Positions 5,466 to 7,839 of a stretch of 7,839 nt of DNA are shown piece by piece. The notes beneath the pieces were generated by a model. The model made no database searches and had not been told where the DNA came from. It worked only from the letters and a program-made list of their open reading frames with translations. Origin of the DNA: Actinomycetota bacterium. Its GTDB lineage: Bacteria; Actinomycetota; Actinomycetes; Nanopelagicales; Nanopelagicaceae. The first letter of the stretch is position 1; each line of letters begins with the position of its first letter. The position numbers and the translations under genes are program-made. The stretch covers positions 1-7,839 of the forward strand of contig RFSC01000034.1 in NCBI GenBank assembly GCA_009924185.1, written 5' to 3'.

Positions 5466-6413
5466 ATGTCATCTGCAAGAAAGTTAGTTGGCGCAATTAT
5501 TGCGCTGAGTATGAGTTTTGGGTTTTTGATGCCAACTGCAAATGCGGCGCCTAAGAACCAGGCCAGGTCAGTAGTTAGTGCTGATTGGCTAGAGCAAAAC
5601 CTTGATAATCCAAAGGTTCGAATCATCGAAGTTAGTACCGAACCCGGCGTTTATGAGCGTGGTCATATCAAAAATGCCGTCAAGTTTGTTTGGCATACAG
5701 ATTTCGTCGACACCGTTAAACGAGACATAGTTTCAGCTAAAAACTTCACCAGATTGGTCCAGAGAGCCGGAATTAGTGATGATTCAACGGTTGTCCTATA
5801 TGGCGACAAGAACAACTGGTTTGCTGCCTGGGGTGCTTGGATTTTCAATATTTTCGGCCATAAAGATGTTCGGCTATTAGACGGTGGCAGAGTTAAGTGG
5901 GAGAAGGATGGTCGAGCGATGACCACCTCCGTCCCATCTTTCAGGGCGGGCAACTTTGTAACGAAAAGAGTAGACACATCTATTCGAGCAACCCTGATTC
6001 GCGATGTACTACCTGTTGCCAAAAAACGAGTAGCTGCAAGCTTGGTCGATATTCGCTCTCCGGATGAGTTCAGCGGAAAGATCTTCGCAGCTCCCGGATT
6101 CCAGGAGCTGGCAATACGAGCAGGTCACATTCCAGGAGCGGTCAATGTTCCTTGGGGAATGAATGTGAACTCAGATGGCACATTCAAATCAGTCTCAGAG
6201 CTAAGGAAGCTCTATGCCGATCGCGGTATTGATGGCTCTAAACCAATCATCACATACTGCCGAATCGGAGAGCGATCATCTCTGACCTGGTTTGTTTTGA
6301 GCGAGATTCTTGGCTATAACGTAAAGAACTACGACGGATCCTGGACAGAGTATGGAAATACCGTTGGTGTTCCAATCTCTAACCCTGCTGGAACCATTTG
6401 GGGTAACTCCTGA
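5466..6413 (+). CDS. Secreted thiosulfate sulfurtransferase (two-domain rhodanese)
   Basis: Tandem rhodanese of the SseA/CysA2 type that would transfer sulfane sulfur from thiosulfate (or a mercapto donor) to an acceptor. Residues 1-27 form a Sec signal peptide: basic SARK, hydrophobic LVGAIIALSMSFGFL, and an ANA-AP cleavage site at 27/28. There is no lipobox Cys or twin Arg, so the enzyme is predicted to be exported. The N-terminal rhodanese domain (about 33-155; GHIKNAV, LLDGGRVKW) has Asp in the loop where Cys would be (VVLYGDKNNW), so it is inactive as usual. The C-terminal domain (about 190-300; AGHIPGAVNVPW) holds the active-site loop CRIGERSS with C265, the only Cys in the protein. Total length 315 aa. 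It has a good SD, follows the Cys-rich leader ORF, and lies 38 nt before the transporter. The exact donor and acceptor are unknown. Confidence 0.93.
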   Translation: MSSARKLVGAIIALSMSFGFLMPTANAAPKNQARSVVSADWLEQNLDNPKVRIIEVSTEPGVYERGHIKNAVKFVWHTDFVDTVKRDIVSAKNFTRLVQRAGISDDSTVVLYGDKNNWFAAWGAWIFNIFGHKDVRLLDGGRVKWEKDGRAMTTSVPSFRAGNFVTKRVDTSIRATLIRDVLPVAKKRVAASLVDIRSPDEFSGKIFAAPGFQELAIRAGHIPGAVNVPWGMNVNSDGTFKSVSELRKLYADRGIDGSKPIITYCRIGERSSLTWFVLSEILGYNVKNYDGSWTEYGNTVGVPISNPAGTIWGNS

Positions 6414-6436
6414 TCTCTTCAAGCTATAACGAAGTC

Positions 6437-6466
6437 AGCGGTTCTGTCTCTGTGGATGGAACCGCT
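6437..6466 (+). promoter_or_regulatory. Strong hairpin at the transporter start
   Basis: A 13-pair stem joins 6437-6449 to 6454-6466 around a CTGT tetraloop: eight consecutive Watson-Crick pairs (AGCGGTTC with GAACCGCT), then five inner pairs of which three are G-U. The G-U pairs only work in RNA from the + strand, which favours an mRNA role. The GTG at 6452-6454 sits in the loop and its edge. There is no U-tract, so it is not a standard terminator. Likely an intercistronic element tuning translation or stability of the second gene. Confidence 0.7.
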
Positions 6467-7672
6467 AACTCGCTTTGGACTCCAAAACAAAAGCGCCGAA
6501 CTATTGTTGCTGCGGCAGTTTTAGCCTTACTCCTATGTGTAGCGGTGGTGCTTTCGCGCAGCGAAAACGGAAATAACGTAGCGCTTTCCTTGGTTCTGGG
6601 TTTGAGTTTAGGAATTGTTTTTGAGCGGGGAAGATTCTGCTTCTACTGCATCTTCAGAGATAGCTTTAGAGAGCGAAGTTCCGCCCCTTTGATTTCCATT
6701 TATGCAGCGATCGCTGTTGGAAGCGTGGGCTATTCCTTAATATTTGGGCAGTTCTTGCCGCAACCGCAGAGTGGAAATCTCCCTCCAGCCGCTCACATAA
6801 CTCCGTTGAGTCTGCCTTTGATTCTTGGCGCAGTTGTATTTGGTTTCGGAATGGTCCTTTCTGGCTCTTGCATCAGTGGACACATCTATCGCTTGGGCGT
6901 TGGCTCAATTAGATCTATTCCCGCATTGCTTGGAACGGTATTTGGATTAGCTCTTGGATTCAAAAGCTGGAACTGGCTGTATTTGAATTTCATTGCTGAT
7001 GCGCCGGTTGTCTGGCTTCCCAAGTACTTGGGTTATTCCGGATCTTTGCTCCTGACTCTGGCGATTGTTGTGTTTCTGGTAGCCATTGCTTTACGCAGCG
7101 CTGCTCGGAGTGATTCGAGGACTGTCGCTTCAAAACCAGCCCCTGCTAAGTTGTCAGAAACTCTTCATCGAGCAATCTATGTTCAATGGGGACCGGTCAT
7201 CACCGGCTCATTGGTTGGTGTTATAGGCACTATTGCATATTTGAGAATTGAACCACTTGGTGTAACGAGACAGCTGGGCACATCCGCACGGAGTTTGGGG
7301 ACCAACCTTGGTCTCCTACCCGAGAATTTAGCTGGTTTAGATGTTATGTCGGGATGCATTGCAGTCCTTGATCAATTGTTTACAAATAATGGATGGCTGA
7401 TACTGGGAGTGCTTTGCGGAGCTTTTGTTTCATCCTTTGCTGGAGAAAGATTCAAGCTCACTGGAGTTTCATTCAGAGAGAGCATTACGACAGCTCTTGG
7501 TGGAGTTCTCCTTGGCTGGTCTGCGATGATCGCCCTGGGATGTACTGTCGGAGTTCTGTTGTCCGGAACTCAAGCCTTTGCTTTATCGGGTTGGGTTTTC
7601 TTTCTTTTTGTATACCTGGGGGTTAGATTGGCGCGCAGGATTGGGCTTCATAAGCTTTCAAATATTGGGTAG
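6452..7672 (+). CDS. YeeE/YedE family thiosulfate (sulfur) transporter
   Basis: Polytopic inner-membrane protein with about nine or ten hydrophobic segments, of the YeeE/YedE (TsuA-like) family, whose characterised members import thiosulfate through conserved Cys relays. Family signatures are ERGRFCFYCIFRD (C63, C66), GMVLSGSCISGHIYRLGVG (C140), DVMSGCIAVLDQ (C302) and ALGCTVGVLLSG (C364), plus C29 and C322. At 406 aa it is close to the family's usual length. A cytoplasmic or periplasmic linker with many Ser/Ala (about 217-240) divides two halves. The GTG start at 6452 lies in a hairpin with no SD; the frame stays open upstream to 6407, so initiation at CTG 6410 overlapping the rhodanese TGA is conceivable. 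Its partner, the exported rhodanese, suggests extracytoplasmic processing and uptake of thiosulfate or related reduced sulfur. Confidence 0.88.
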   Translation: MDGTANSLWTPKQKRRTIVAAAVLALLLCVAVVLSRSENGNNVALSLVLGLSLGIVFERGRFCFYCIFRDSFRERSSAPLISIYAAIAVGSVGYSLIFGQFLPQPQSGNLPPAAHITPLSLPLILGAVVFGFGMVLSGSCISGHIYRLGVGSIRSIPALLGTVFGLALGFKSWNWLYLNFIADAPVVWLPKYLGYSGSLLLTLAIVVFLVAIALRSAARSDSRTVASKPAPAKLSETLHRAIYVQWGPVITGSLVGVIGTIAYLRIEPLGVTRQLGTSARSLGTNLGLLPENLAGLDVMSGCIAVLDQLFTNNGWLILGVLCGAFVSSFAGERFKLTGVSFRESITTALGGVLLGWSAMIALGCTVGVLLSGTQAFALSGWVFFLFVYLGVRLARRIGLHKLSNIG

Positions 7673-7701
7673 AGGTAAACCTAAACTAGCTCTTGCAGCG
7701 G

Positions 7702-7839
7702 TTATCTGACAGAACGAAAAACCGCAGTAACGATTCCCAATATCTCGCAATCATCACCATTGATGGGTTGATAATCATCATTTGCTGGCATTAACCAGAT
7801 GTGACCATCTTTCTTGGTGAAGGTTTTCACTGTGGCTTC
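7702..7839 (-). CDS. lexA: LexA repressor, C-terminal part (partial)
   Basis: SOS repressor that self-cleaves when bound to RecA filaments. On the minus strand the final 45 codons read EATVKTFTKKDGHIW...AVFRSVR and stop (TAA, read from 7704 to 7702). The Lys in EATVKTF corresponds to the catalytic Lys of the Ser-Lys dyad (K156 in E. coli LexA). HIWLMPANDDYQPI and the ILGIVTAV ending are typical of the actinobacterial LexA peptidase domain. The N-terminal DNA-binding domain and cleavage site lie beyond the window. A UmuD-like protein shares this fold, but the sequence and the hflX-lexA neighbourhood favour LexA. It converges on the transporter gene with a 29-nt gap and no clear terminator. Confidence 0.88.
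   Translation of the reverse strand, partial: EATVKTFTKKDGHIWLMPANDDYQPINGDDCEILGIVTAVFRSVR

Noticed and set aside
5663..6022. 119-codon antisense open frame inside the rhodanese gene
   Set aside because: No recognisable protein features or SD; the sense strand encodes clear rhodanese motifs, so this is a shadow frame.
6452..6467. T-box-like sequence (UGGAUGGAACCGCU resembles the T-box consensus)
   Set aside because: There is no Stem I or specifier loop in the 38-nt gap, no terminator alternative, and the bases are already explained by the local hairpin. Treated as coincidence.
7698..7725. GCGGTT/AACCGC inverted repeat as a bidirectional terminator between the transporter and lexA
   Set aside because: The 6-bp arms are separated by 16 nt, lie mostly in the lexA coding region, and neither strand has a following U-tract.
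1..7839. LexA-type SOS box (GAAC-N4-GTTC) near recX or elsewhere
   Set aside because: No convincing symmetric site was seen by eye; the recA and lexA promoters lie outside the window.

Overview
The window looks like a chromosomal segment of a streamlined actinobacterium with moderate to low GC for that phylum. The order recA-recX-miaB-miaA-dapF-hflX followed by an opposing lexA is the classic actinobacterial arrangement. Very tight gene packing, actinobacterial protein motifs (for example the GHGTENDFVL start of DapF) and AT-leaning codon use suggest a freshwater acI/Nanopelagicales-like organism. That placement is inference from gene order and composition, not a database result.

Left part (1-5195, + strand): the last 24 codons of recA, then recX, miaB, miaA, dapF and hflX in what looks like one polycistronic unit. 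recX overlaps recA, miaB/miaA and miaA/dapF share ATGA stop-start junctions, and hflX probably begins at a TTG overlapping the dapF stop. The genes cover recombinase control (RecX), ms2i6A37 tRNA modification by two successive enzymes (MiaA, then MiaB), meso-diaminopimelate synthesis for lysine and cell wall (DapF), and a ribosome-associated GTPase (HflX). A perfect 13-bp inverted repeat spans the miaB start region.

Middle part (5196-7672, + strand): an independent sulfur unit. A 270-bp intergenic region contains a plausible sigma-70-type promoter, a good ribosome binding site and a 19-codon ORF ending ...DFCRVCSTLC-stop. This closely resembles the Cys-rich leader peptides that precede sulfur-assimilation genes in Actinobacteria. 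It is followed by a secreted two-domain rhodanese (thiosulfate sulfurtransferase with one Cys) and a YeeE/YedE (TsuA-like) membrane transporter. The simplest model is a cysteine-responsive attenuated operon for acquiring thiosulfate or other reduced sulfur. A strong 13-bp stem with a tetraloop sits exactly on the proposed transporter start.

Right edge (7702-7839, - strand): the C-terminal 45 codons of lexA, including the catalytic Lys, converging on the transporter gene. The SOS genes recA/recX and lexA therefore flank the housekeeping and sulfur genes. No rRNA, tRNA, CRISPR array, insertion sequence or phage gene was seen.
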